Below are positions 53,016 to 63,794 of a DNA stretch of 64,000 nucleotides, piece by piece. Positions within the stretch are counted from its first letter, which is position 1. Each line of letters begins with the position of its first letter. Position numbers and translations under genes: made by a program. This DNA comes from Diphasiastrum complanatum. Taxonomy: Eukaryota > Streptophyta > Lycopodiopsida > Lycopodiales > Lycopodiaceae. Under the pieces are notes generated by a model that saw only the letters and a list, made by a program, of their open reading frames with translations, made no database searches and was not told the origin of the DNA. Location of the stretch: the NCBI GenBank assembly GCA_029204225.1, contig CM055109.1, positions 38,328,632 to 38,392,631 on the forward strand, written 5' to 3'.

Positions 53016-54475
53016 CATCAAGATTGATTATTGTAGATCCTGCATGAGACTCCTTGATCTTTGCTTCATCCAAGTTAAATTTTTGATCTTCATGAAAGAT
53101 CACATCTCTACTCACAGCATTCTTGTCAATAGAGGTAAGATAAACTTTATATGCTTTCTGAGAAGATGCATATCCAACAAAAATTCCTTTAACAGCACTA
53201 GGATCATCCTTCTTCCTAGTCTCTAAAGGTACATGCACATAGCATAAACAGCCAAAGATCCTAAGATGATCTACCTTAGGCTTTTTCTTATAGAACATCT
53301 CAAATGGTGTTCTTCCTTCTATTGCAAGATTAGGAAGGTTATTACAAAGATAATTTTCACATGCAACTGCTTCTCCCCAAAATTCTTTAGGTAGAGATGC
53401 TTCTAGCCTAATGGCTTTGCACAGTCACACAAGGTTCTATTTTTTTCTCTCAGCAACTCCATTTTGCTGAGGAGTACAATAACAAGAAAATTCTCTTTGT
53501 ATTCTCTCTTTCTCACAAAAACACTGTTTTAGTAATATTGGGAGAATTTCTTGATTTTGGAACGAATTAAATATTCTCTCTATCCTCCTTGATGCATGTT
53601 TGTGTGCTCGAACTTAGGTTCGAGCAAAGGAGCATGTGGTCGAACTTAAGTTCGAGTATAGGTCTTTGTCAAGTTTGTGTGATTAAATTTAATTTTGAGC
53701 ATAAGACCTCATAAAAACAAGAATGGGACTTGGGATTGTCCCAAAATTACTAAAATAGTGTTCAAAAGTCTTTAAACTTGTTAGAGGTATATTCACCTCC
53801 ACTATCACTTCTCAAAGCTTTAAACTTGAAAGTAAACTACTTTTTTACATAAGCTTTGAAAGTAAGGAAAACATCATAAACCATGGCTTAAGTAGATAGC
53901 ATATAGATCCAATAATATCTTGTATAATCATCTACAAAAGAAACAAAGAAATTTGCTCTTCCTTTGCTTTTGGTTGAAGAGAAATGAACATTAGAGTGCA
54001 CGAGTTCAAATGGATGTTGTGTTATGATGCTTGATCTTGATAAAGGTCTTCTATGTTGTTGCCAAAACACAAGCTTCACAAGGTTGAAGCTCCTTTGACG
54101 GTGTCTTTGGTAGTCCAACAACTTTTCCTTCTTGACCATAGATTGCATGGATTTGAAATTGGGATGTCCCAATCTCTTAATGAACATTGGTCTCATAAGC
54201 AATATCTGAAATGTTAGCACTCTCCCTAGAATCTAGTGTGTACAACTTTCCAATTCTAGATCCTCTAGCAATAACTTCATTTTCTCTCAAGATTATACAT
54301 TTGTCAACATGAAACTTGACATCCAATCCACTATCAAACAACTGTCCTACACTAATGAGATTCTTGGTTAGTCCACCTCTCCATAGCTGATGCATAGGTC
54401 GATAGTAGGTATGCACTTGCATAACCCATTTCTACAAATTCAACTTAACATTAATTTTTAAGAGAGGTTTTTTTA
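53016..54475 (-). pseudogene. COP-K protease end, pre-integrase and integrase, first copy
   Basis: The rightmost frame (54177-54422) has TKNLISVGQLFDSGLDVKF and KLYTLDSRES (protease/pre-integrase). The next (53888-54220) has IKRLGHPNFKSMQSMVK, FELVHSNVHFSSTKS and FVSFVDDYTRYYW. A MITE then splits integrase at 53521-53762, and coding resumes with KKPKVDHLRIFGCLCYVHV and GIFVGYASSQKAYKVY. The right edge, near 54475, abuts another copia fragment. Confidence 0.86.
53516..53767. mobile_element. MITE with TIRs and 4-5 bp target duplication
   Basis: A 242-bp insert (53521-53762) starts ACACTGTTTTAGTAAT and ends as the inverted ATTACTAAAATAGTGT, with imperfect terminal repeats of about 27 bp. It is flanked by CAAAA on both sides. 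The sister integrase copy near 51306 reads CTCACAAAAGTC with nothing inserted, which is a direct empty-site control. The interior has two palindromes: GCTCGAACTTAGGTTCGAGC (53606-53625) and TCGAACTTAAGTTCGA (53640-53655). It has no coding capacity. Superfamily is uncertain. Confidence 0.88.
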
Positions 54476-54509
54476 TTTTCTACCTCATACATATCTGATT
54501 ACTATTAGA

Positions 54510-54665
54510 AAAGCTTTTCAGTGGATCATACCAGGGTTAGCCATGTATTGGCTTAAAGAGATGACAACGTATGCAAGATCGGGTCTGGTGGAGATCATTG
54601 CATACATCAAGGATTTGATAATCGACTGATATGGATATCTTTTCATTTTGTTAGCTCATAAGCAT
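54510..54665 (-). pseudogene. Copia RT thumb fragment
   Basis: The minus strand encodes MKRYPYQSIIKSLMYAMIST, then RPDLAYVVISLSQYMANPGM. This is the RT thumb/connection of a COP-E-like element. It is an isolated piece with no neighbours of the same element. Confidence 0.8.
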
Positions 54666-54779
54666 ATGCCTTTATCTAATGAAGAAACTTTAATAAGCAT
54701 AAACAATGAAATGACAAAGCATAAACAATGGAAAGTTTCAAGCCAAAAAGCAATAGACACAAAGCAAGCTCATGAGGAT

Positions 54780-55208
54780 GTTAGATTCACCAAAATGGTA
54801 GAGTTTTCTCCTCTCTATTAGCATTTGAAATGGAGTACAAGAGGTGTTTTTTTATCTTTGGGGAGGCCCTTGCCCCTTGGTTTCTATTGGCTACTTCAAG
54901 AAAGGGAGGATTGAAATCCTAGCCCTTCTAAAGAAACACAATACAATCTATGGTGCACAAAGAAACACACCCCACCTACCACCATTTTGACTTTGACTAA
55001 TAATTAGAACTTAACAAAACTTATTTAACTTAAACTTTGGGCCCTTTTACATTATTTTAATTACATGGCCCAAGTCTAGTTTATTTAAATACAATATTTT
55101 ACAAGTGCTCATTAGGCTATAGGCTTACGCACGCAGGATGCCACGGCCCTCGCAACTTATTTTCTACTTCCGGCCATTTTTATTTATTTACAAGAAATAC
55201 CCTCAACA
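54780..55208 (-). repeat. GYP-G type LTR, minus, left edge approximate
   Basis: Minus strand TGTTGAGGGTATTTC at 55208 and the CGAGGGCCGTGGCATCCTGC and GCCTAATGAGCAC blocks match 38526-38729. The left edge is estimated. The flank to its right could be the interior of the same element. Confidence 0.65.
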
Positions 55209-56800
55209 GGGCCTCTGACTTGAAGTAGTGATGGTCCCTCGGCACTATGGTGCTAGTATGGGCCTCGAGTTTCATTTATTAGGTAGCCAGTGATGCCATC
55301 CATATAATCAACTCACGCCAAGCTATGCTCGTCTTTGGGTGAAAAAAAGACCTTATGGACATTCATCAAAATTGGACTATTTAGGTATGAAATTTGTCGG
55401 GCCAAGGATGACCTAACATTGCTGCTCTATAGTACACTCAGACCACTAGAAGTTGGTCTTCAAGTTTTTTTGATGCCATGGTTGTGTTGGGATCAAAAAA
55501 GAGGGCAAATGGCTGTCACACAGATTGTAGGATCAGGTCATTCAATATAACATTTGGAAAATTGGACTAGAGCCCTTTTAGAATCTACATCGGTGCCCCA
55601 TCCATGTTATGAATAGATCTTTGGCTAGATGAATGTATTTATGGTTATCTGGTCCAAAGGAGTGTCGCATTTGGCCCATTTGTATCATCGTGGAATGGAG
55701 ACGAAATGAGGGTTGATCTGCAGTTGCCTCGGACTGGTTACATAGGCTTTAATGGTTGACAAATTTCTCCCGAAAGTGCGCTGTCACCATTCAGGTTGTG
55801 GACCCAATGCCGGAAGGCACGTGATCTCGTTTCCCTTGATATCCTTGGTAGAAAATGTTGGAGAAACAGAAGGGCAAGTCCCTATGACTACAAAAGTTAG
55901 ACGTGTCGAATGAATCGGATCGGGACGGTCCTACTACTGCTTGAAGGTAGGGTCCGACGAGTTCCCTCAGTGAGTGCACTACTGATAACTAAGTAGGCGA
56001 ACACAAGAATAAGTTAAGAGCTTGATTGCGAGGTGGTTGCGAAAGCAAAGAGCAGACAATCAGACAAGGCAATTAGAAAGTCAAACAAAAAGCGAAAAGC
56101 ATGCAATAGTGACAAAATATGAACGTAGAACCAGACTATAATTTATTCAGATTAAGTATAATGAAATACAAGTCAGATAATGCAGGTGAGCACAAGACAG
56201 TTGCGGGAAAAACCGCATGCTCACAAAAAGCTAACTACAATCTGTAACAGCTATGAGCTTATACTGACAATCCGTTTGAAAAAAAAAAAAAGAATCGATG
56301 CATGAAAGCATCTACAATGTCTGTTTGATAAGTTGGCATGTCAGCATCAATGCGCACTTGAGTGTATCAACAATCAGCTTATCGTATCTGGTATTACTAT
56401 TTTTTTTATATTACATTTGATCAGATATATACAATTTACATTTGTGCATTTGAGTGTACAAAGAGAAGGCGAGGAGCTATTGTGCCGTCTGTGGGAGATC
56501 ATGACGACTGTTGTCATTGTCAAGTTAGTTGCACAGTACATGAAGTGAGCATGAGGAGACTTCGACTATTCGGTCGTCGTTGATGTGGCCAGTCAGGTCG
56601 GGATAGTTGATGAGCCGATATGTCAACACTTCGGGTAAGTTAATATGTCAGACTTCTTGATATATCGGCCAAACCCAATAAGTCAGCCTTCTTTCTCTTG
56701 CCTGTTTTTAGTAGTAGAATTGTGCAACAATGCATGTAAATTTGTAGCGTTATGAATGGAACTAGATTAACATGGGATTTAGGAGAGTAGAAGAGATAAA
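55209..56800. other. Unassigned sequence
   Basis: About 1.6 kb without a recognised domain. Several frames of 60-80 codons on both strands have no known motif. Repeated TATGTCA/ATATGTCAACACTT phrases occur near 56600-56660. Confidence 0.4.
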
Positions 56801-57965
56801 TCCAACAGAAAATGATAGGAGTCAACTGCCATGTGAAGATTCATGGAGAAATTGCACCAGGAATGCATCAATTGTCTCCTGTATGCTTCTTGGTCGATGG
56901 AATGCTTGATTGGCCGAAATGGACCGAGAGCCCTAGAAGGTTGATGCTTGTTGCTCCTCTACTACTCTGTCGGGACTCTGTCTTGGCCCTTGGGTGGTTT
57001 CTAGGCCTTGGTCTACGCTTGGTCTTGATCTACCTGTCTCGTCGTGCGTCAGATCCTTGATCGTGGCTCATGCTAGCCTGTGCAACTTCTAGCATAGGTG
57101 GTGGTGGAATTATCTTCGGGGCTGGTTGTGACTACAGGGCCACACGTTTTTGCCAATTTTTGAGTGTTGCCTTAGCTTGTGCTAACTCTTGGTGTGCATC
57201 AAGGTGGTACATATCAAAAGTTACGCGTTCAGCGTTTGTCTGAAGAGCTCCACCCACTAGGTTAGATAATTGGCCTCATGCTGGGTGGGCGGTCTATTGG
57301 TGGGCATCCGCTAGCTAACCAAACGGACTTTTCTTGCTACAAAATTTGAGCCTCTGCTCCCAGGTTTAAATTTTTTATTTCGGCCACTAATAGCTAGGCC
57401 TAGAGTGGGGCTAGTTGTTGCTGTGCTTGTTGATGAGCTTCTTGGACCTTGTTGGATGCATCCATCACTGATTAAAAGAGCACCTTGATATAATCTTGTA
57501 AGATTGTCTCATCTCATTCTTTTCAATTTTAGAACTTGGTCCTTTTCAACCTGCTTGTGTTGTTGTGCAATCTAAAGGTCTTGTTGGAGCTATGAGAGCT
57601 CTGTTCACAACCTTGTGTTGCTGGTTGCCAACTCGACCACCCGATCATCCAATGCAGATTTGGTCACTACCAAGTCCTGGAGTAAGGTGCCCAAGTGTTG
57701 GTAGGCCGCGGTGACATCGTGTGGCATGGCCGGGGTGGTGCTGCTTGACGTTGGGGCTTGTTGAGGTGTCACACGTGGTACTGCAGCATCGTCGTCGTCG
57801 TCGTCTTCAATCAGAATTTCATGTGCAACCATTCCTTCAGGTACGGTAGGGTTTGTACGTCGAGTGAGGCGACAAAAAACATTTTTTGTTCCAATGCGTC
57901 ATTGTCCAACGGTAGGTCAGAATTGACATTCTGGATGGATGAACCAGTAGGGAGAATGCTATTCT
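56801..57965 (-). pseudogene. Gag-like coiled-coil remnant (probable gypsy)
   Basis: The minus strand carries frame-broken protein text. First comes FFVASLDVQTLPYLKEW, then a six-Asp run encoded by GTC/GAC repeats (57787-57805), with VPRVTPQQAPTSSST and QDLVVTKSALDDRVVELATS. Further on is LDAHQELAQAKATLKNWQ. Heptad-like Leu/Ala spacing suggests coiled coil, as at the N-terminus of some gypsy gags. No zinc knuckle or enzyme motif is seen. It lies beside a GYP-G type LTR, which makes a gypsy origin likely but unproven. Confidence 0.4.
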
Positions 57966-58110
57966 AAGGAAGCAATGCTGAGAGGCATGGGAAACTAGAG
58001 GGTTGTGTTGAGGATGGAAGGAGATGAGGGAGGTGACAGATTGAGAATGTTTAGATAAGCAAGGGTGTGAGGAGATATCTGAGCATGTTGAGGGTCAATG
58101 ACACTGGGGT

Positions 58111-58938
58111 TGTCAAATTATTCTCCTGATTATCGACTAATCGATCTTTTAATCTTCATCCACTTATTAACCAGTCCCACAATTTTATGCATGTTTCTAC
58201 ACAATTTGCAAAAATACTCGAGAATGGCTCACAGGTGGCTCCGACATATCGGACATCATCCGACAAATCTTATCAGGTGAAAGACAATTCATTGTTCCAC
58301 TTGAATTAAAGCTACAAACTTGCCCTAACTGTTTAGCAATTAAATTTCCAAGAAGTACTAACTGGATGGATGTCAATTCATGATGACCAATTGACCATTA
58401 AGATCTATGACCTAATTAGTTGTCCTACTGGACAAGCCACATTTTGTTTAGTATTAATAGTTGATCATACTTTTTATATTTCTAATGCTTTTCAAAGTAT
58501 TCATAGAGTATTGTAGCAGCTCTCGCAAGCATTCAAGCTAGAAAATTCTTGATCATTCTAGCTTAGTGCTTTAAAGCTCATTTAGAATTCTGCTATTAGT
58601 GCTTATTGCTTATCAACAGAAGCATAATGAATTAATCTATCCTTTATTGCATTCAATATTATATCAAAATGTATGCATCTCTGTGATTGTTTTGTAGCTG
58701 ATAAAATTGATATTGCTTTTGTCTGATAATTCAATACTTTATTGTTTGGCCATCTAATCATTGTAGTACTAATGGTTTCAAAGTTAGTTACTATCAGATT
58801 GAATGTGTTTCTGTAATTATATTTTGTTCAATATTGATAGGCGTAGTTTTGCATTAGGAAAACAAGCTCCATTCCACTGCACTCGATAGTCGTTCACTGC
58901 CTTCGACTTGTCGTTATTGATGTCACCTCTATCCAAAA
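58111..58938 (+). repeat. COP-I 5' LTR
   Basis: TGTCAAATTATTCTCCTGATTATCG at 58111 resembles the LTR start at 38882. It ends ATCCAAAA just before TGGTATCAGAGCTC, so the usual terminal CA has mutated. Length is about 828 bp. Confidence 0.72.
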
Positions 58939-58951
58939 TGGTATCAGAGCT
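58939..58951 (+). promoter_or_regulatory. COP-I primer-binding site
   Basis: TGGTATCAGAGCT follows the LTR. Downstream, the leader repeats GATATCAGAGTGATAT-like phrases several times up to 59110. Confidence 0.85.
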
Positions 58952-59185
58952 CTAATATATAATATCAAAGCATTCTTTCATGATATCAGAGTGATATGTT
59001 ATACCAGGACTCTAATATTTGATATCTTTTGCGACATCAAGGCGATATCATTTGATACTTTCACAGTATCATATTCTTCAATTTGTGGTATCAAATTTCA
59101 GTATCAGATAGTTGATTTTCAACTGTAGCACAACACAATATCTATCTCTTAACATCATCAATATATCAACAGACTAAAGTTCTAG

Positions 59186-59470
59186 ATGGATTCTCAGAGT
59201 AAAGTTGGTCTTATCGCAGACAAGCTGAATGGATCCAATCACTACTTGTGGAAATTTAAGATGAAAGCCTTGCTAATCGCCAATGAGTTGTGGGACGTTC
59301 TCACAGGTACAGAAGTGAAGTCTGAAGACAACACATCCGACTCAAAATGAAAGTAGAAGGATGGTGAAGCTTTTGTGCTTATTATTCTCAATATATCAGA
59401 CACTCATATTGGCCACATAGCTGAAGCTCAAACTTTGAAACCAATATGGGACAACCTGAGCTCACTATAT
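59186..59470 (+). pseudogene. COP-I gag N-terminus, fused to COP-L LTR
   Basis: ATG at 59186: MDSQSKVGLIADKLNGSN, then YLWKFKMKALLI, two stops in a Lys-rich stretch, and FVLIILNISDTHIGHIAEA. This is copia gag, about 60% like the COP-L gag that follows at 59827. It stops after LSSLYSRMT, where the sequence switches in mid-gag into the last 199 bp of a COP-L LTR. Confidence 0.83.
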
Positions 59471-59669
59471 TCTAGAATGACTGTGATTTCTATCACTAAA
59501 GTTCTGTTCATTCTGATAGGCATAGTCATGCTTAGAGAGAGAGAGAGTCATTTAACTCATTCCGCTGCACACGAACATTTTTTGTTTGAGTTCGCTTCTC
59601 GTTCACTTCTTGTTCGAGTTCGTTTCTCGTTCGTGTTCGTCACTTATTCTTCCTCCCTCTCTCCCAACA
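59471..59669 (+). repeat. COP-L 5' LTR, only the last 199 bp
   Basis: TCTAGAATGACTGTG...CTCCCAACA matches 62429-62623, the end of the complete LTR. The first ~890 bp of this LTR are absent and replaced by COP-I sequence. Confidence 0.9.
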
Positions 59670-59682
59670 TGGTATCAAATCA
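59670..59682 (+). promoter_or_regulatory. COP-L primer-binding site
   Basis: TGGTATCAAATCA follows the LTR end. It is a mutated tRNA-iMet site (TGGTATCAGAGCC expected). Confidence 0.7.
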
Positions 59683-59826
59683 ATCTTTATAGCTCAATTA
59701 GCTCCCACAATACAAGACTCTACTAGCCGATAGAGTAATTATTTTTTTGTTATGTACTTTTCAGTATTAGATTTTCATTCTGAAGTCGCTAATAGTTTCT
59801 CCTATCACTTAGGCTAATTCTTCCAC

Positions 59827-60610
59827 ATGGATTCCCAAGGGAAAGCCAGTTCTCTCATGGACAAGCTTGATGGAGCCAATTATCATCTGTGGAAATTTAA
59901 GATGAAGATTGTACTAATGGCAAAAAAATTGTACGACGTTGTTATAGGTGCAAAAGGGAAGCCCAAAGTGGATGACGCGACAATCGCCAGATGGAAGCTG
60001 AAGGCTGGAAAAGCTTTCGTGCTTATCATCCTCAACATCACAGATACACAGATCGGCCATGTATCTGAGTCTCAGACATCGAAAGAAGTCTGGGACATCT
60101 TGAGCACACTATACAAAGTGCGAGATATAGCTTCCAAGCTACATCTCAGGAAGAAATTCTACTCCCTCAAGATGACGAATGGTGATTCTCTGTAGAATCA
60201 CACTAAATGAGTTCAAGAACCTGCTAAGGCAAATGGTCGTTGTCGGATCTGTCATAGACAATCAAGACGCAGTGATTCAACTGCTTACAAGCTTGCTAAG
60301 TTCTTACGACAGCTGGGTGATGATCATCACGACTCATCCAGAGTTGACTCTTTCGAGAGTCATCACTATGTTGTTGCAGGAAGACACACGAAGGAATGAA
60401 GCCTCAAGTTCCTCAACTGAGTCTCACGCCTTGTACACCAACAAGGGCACGACAAAATAGAAGAAGAAGAAAGGCCCAAAGCTATCAAAGCCAGACCAGA
60501 AACCAGCTCAGCACAAGGAACAGTCGAATCCGCAGACAAAGAAGAAGCTGTTCTGCAGATAATGCAAACGAAACAACCATGAAATTCAAGACTGCCGAAT
60601 ACTTCAAGCG
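59827..60610 (+). pseudogene. COP-L gag (copia)
   Basis: ATG at 59827: MDSQGKASSLMDKLDGAN, then YHLWKFKMKIVL, FVLIILNITDTQIGHVSES and SKEVWDILSTLYKV. A stop at 60193 interrupts it and the next frame (60179-60460) continues with TLNEFKNLLRQM and LLTSLLSSYDSWVM. A zinc knuckle near 60553-60594 reads CR*CKRNNHEIQDC, with a stop in place of its third residue. The order is complete for copia gag. Confidence 0.87.
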
Positions 60611-60700
60611 AAGAACAACAACAAAGGGCAGTCGAATCAATTGGCAAATGCAGGTGCAGAAGCTCCATAGCCCATTCAAGAAGCATATCATGATGCCTTC

Positions 60701-61320
60701 ATGACCAACCATCAGGGAGCATTTGGCGATAGTTCATGGTTCCTGGATTCCGGAGCCACTCAGCACATGACTAGCCTGATTGGTTGTTTCGAGTCCTATA
60801 CACCTTACGGTACCCAAAAATTTGTTCACCTTGGAAACAATAGCACAGAAGCTATTAAAGGTGAAGGAATTGTAAGATTATGCTTTGCAAATGATCAAAT
60901 CTAAGCTACTCCCCAAAGTTCTATATGTACCTAAGTTATCCACGAATCTGCTCTTTGTAAGCAAAATCACAGATCTAGGACACAGAGTAGAATTCAAATG
61001 TGATCAATGTAAAGTAGTTGATAGGACATGCAAGATCCTAGCACTTGGAAAGGGTCATGGATACTTGTATAAATTACGTCATTGCTTTTCTGCCTCTAGT
61101 CAGGCTCTCAATACTTCAATTTAATCAAATAAAGGTTTACTTTGGAATAATAGACTTGGTCATTTAAATTATGCCACTGTACAACAAATGTCTAGACATC
61201 CATTGTTCTTAATCTTGACTATCCTCGTGAAACAATTGATCTACCTGTCTGTCAAGATTGTCTAGTTGGAAAACAGACTAGGAAGCCATTTAAGTCAAGC
61301 CATCAGCATGTTGCTAGAGG
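60701..61320 (+). pseudogene. COP-L protease and pre-integrase (copia)
   Basis: Frame 60701-60904 has SSWFLDSGATQHMTSL, the copia protease site. Frame 60885-61124 continues with LLPKVLYVPKLSTNLLFVS and GHGYLYKLRHCFS. Then LLWNNRLGHLNYATVQQMS and CQDCLVGKQTRKPF form the pre-integrase zinc domain, in shifted frames. Confidence 0.87.
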
Positions 61321-61520
61321 ATTGCTAGATGTTGTACATTCAGATATTTGTGGCTCGATGAAAAATCCTTCGCTGAAGGAAGCCAAGTATTTCATAACCT
61401 TTATTGACAAATTATCGAGAAGAATGATAGACATTTTTATGAAAGCACTCAGTGTTAATGAACACAACAAATTTTGTGCATTTCTAAGTCTGAAGATCAA
61501 GGCATTCATGGATCTAGATT
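61321..61520 (+). pseudogene. COP-L integrase start fused to RNase H tail
   Basis: LLDVVHSDICGSMKNPSLKE gives the first integrase Asp, then YFITFIDKLSRR. The protein continues in frame as MIDIFMKALSVNEHNKFC, the RNase H tail also seen in COP-I (38740). The deletion removes the rest of integrase, all RT and most of RNase H, yet the frame stays open across the joint. Confidence 0.85.
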
Positions 61521-61537
61521 GGGGGGGGGGGGGGGGG
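61521..61537 (+). promoter_or_regulatory. COP-L polypurine tract, 17 consecutive G
   Basis: A pure run of 17 G directly precedes TGTTGGATTTACTCC. Such a long homopolymer is unusual for a polypurine tract and is probably an expanded version of GGGGG types. Confidence 0.85.
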
Positions 61538-62623
61538 TGTTGGATTTACTCCTCCTACTCTCCTAAATCCCAATTTTAATCTGCCTCCATTCATGCTGCA
61601 TATTTTTCTAACGTTGTCACGTAGTCTGTATTTTTACTCGCAAATTCGCACATATGAAAAAAAGGCAAATGAATCATGACACTGTGTTCTTACATTGGTC
61701 ATGGTGACAGGCAAAAAGAAGACACTACCTTATTGAATGCCAAAGGTGCCCTAACAGATAAGGCACCTTGTAAATCTTATCCTAAGGCCATTTGTAAGAG
61801 TGACGCACTTTTGCGTCATCACCAACGTTCACTTCAGTACTGGCTGACGTCGCACCCTTTTCACCTTCACCCCATGCAGTTGTGCTAACAGATTGGACAA
61901 CGATTGCAGCCACCCATGATCTCCTACAAATAGCACATCCACTCTGTACTTTCACATTTGCACACCTGTAATATTATGTATATATACTGGATACCATCTG
62001 CATATTCGAAGATGATGATCAGATGATCAAGTGAGTTAAGAAGAGACTAAGAGAAGGAGGTTTCATTCCTCATTACAGACGAAAATAAGCTTCGTAGGGC
62101 ATGTGGTTTCGTCCGCTATTGTATTGTGCTCTGCTACATTATTAACTTGTATACATGATATACTTAATCTGATACAACTCTTTGTTCTGCATTCAGATCT
62201 GTGTTAATATTGCTATGCATGTTCTTCATTTTGTCTGATCTTTCTAGTTGCTCTTTCTGGTAATAGACGATCAACTTTTAGTCTTGTCTTTCACAAATAA
62301 TTCGCGACTAATTATCAGCCGAGCACAGTCTAGCTCTTTGCAAATCATTCGTGATAGATAATTTGTCTTGCAATTCGTGACAAATTATTCATCTACCGCT
62401 TCATCCATTTAAATTTTTGGCTACGTAATCTAGAATGACTGTGATTTCTATCACTAAAGTTCTGTTCATTTTGATAGGCGTAGTCATGCTTAGGGAGAGA
62501 GTCATTTAACTCATTCCACTATGCATGAACATTTTTTGTTCGAGTTCGCTTCTCATTTGCTTCTTGTTCGAGTTCGTTTCTCGTTCGTGTTTGTCACTTA
62601 TTCTTCCTCCCTCTCTCCCAACA
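61538..62623 (+). repeat. COP-L 3' LTR, complete
   Basis: From TGTTGGATTTACTCC to CTCTCCCAACA, 1086 bp; the last 195 bp equal the partial 5' LTR at 59471. GTATATATAC near 61978 is the likely TATA region. The right flank is gypsy integrase (GYP-M) on the other strand, so COP-L/COP-I inserted into a gypsy element. Confidence 0.88.
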
Positions 62624-63417
62624 CAACTTATGTTCCCATTATGATCTACTAGCTTCAAATGTTTTCGTGAGCACGCACACAGGATCTTATTGGATGATTC
62701 TGCTTGCCCATTACCACGAGGATAATAAGGCGTACTGGTTCTATGGATCACAAAGAATTCCTCCAACAGGACCTTGATGGTCTCATTGATGAAATGACTT
62801 CCGTGATCGCTGACTAGCTCCACCGAGCATCCAAAGCGCACAATGATATTTTCATAAAGGAATTTGGTAATGGTCCTAGCATCAGCTACTCTTATTGCCT
62901 TGGCTTTGACCCACTTGGTGAGATAGTCCGTGGCTACGATTATGTATCGAGCCTGGGAACTCCTTGCTGCAAGTTGAATTGGACCGATGTAATCCAATCC
63001 CCACTTTTTAAATGGTGCTTGGGCTAAGACCAGGTGTAGTAGGTCATAATTCAATCTCGTTGGTCTCCTTGCCCTTTGGCACACATCGCACTTTCTCAAG
63101 TATTTCTCCGTATTCTTATGTATCGTTGGCCACCAGCATCCTGATTGTAGGATCTTGTGAACTATAATGTCGGATGCGAAATGGCCTCCACCCATGCCTT
63201 CATGTGAAAGCGAAATGATCTGGGTGGCCTCATGAGAGAGAATACACCACCAAAGGATTCCGTCTGGTCCTCTTCGATACAACTGGCCGACAATCAACTG
63301 ATAAGGTCTAGCCTTCAGGATCAATTTCTGCTGATCTGCCTTTGGTAGTGATCTGTCTAGTTGACCCCGCATTAGATATTCAACAATGTCAGCAGCCCAT
63401 TCTCGTACTATGTCCAC
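62624..63417 (-). pseudogene. GYP-M integrase (gypsy), C-terminus cut by COP-L
   Basis: A single minus frame gives the HHCC domain (GMGGGHFASDIIVHKILQ, WWPTIHKNTEKYLRKC, DVCQRARRP), then WGLDYIGPIQLA, VELVSDHGSHF and GNGQAESSNKIL. All three catalytic residues (Asp, Asp, Glu) are present and there is no stop across about 260 codons, the best preserved enzyme domain in the window. The domain ends at 62624 where the COP-L LTR is inserted; open codons beyond that point are LTR sequence. Confidence 0.92.
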
Positions 63418-63794
63418 ATAAAATAAGGCAGCATCGGCCAGCTCATCGTCAGGTTAGTTGCAACCGCCTTTCTCTTGATTCGCGACACATGATCTGCCAT
63501 GTAGTGTTGTTTTTCCTTGCAGACTACTATCCAAAAATCAAACTCCAACAACAGAAGTAGCCATCTGGTGATTCTCCCGATGTTGCAAGTTTTGTTAACA
63601 AGATAGAAGAAGGGTTGATGGTCTGTATAAAAAGCAAAATGTGTGGCCATTAGGTAGTGCCGAAATTTCTTAACCGCATAGATCATTGCTAGTACTTTCC
63701 GCTCTGTGGTTGAATAATTTATTTCTGTATCACTGAGTTGTCGGCTTGCAAATCGGATTGGAAAATCCTTAAATGATCCTTTTTGTGATTGCAT
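63408..63794 (-). pseudogene. GYP-M RNase H (gypsy)
   Basis: KDFPIRFASRQLSDTEINYS, then TERKVLAMIYAVKKFRHY, FAFYTDHQPFFYLVN and YMADHVSRIKRKA cover the Glu, Asp and Asp positions of gypsy RNase H. Its N-terminus, with the first Asp, is missing because of a deletion at about 63795. It overlaps the integrase frame slightly, by a frameshift. Confidence 0.9.

Noticed and set aside
61676-61888. 70-codon frame
   Set aside because: Lies wholly within the COP-L LTR and lacks any domain.
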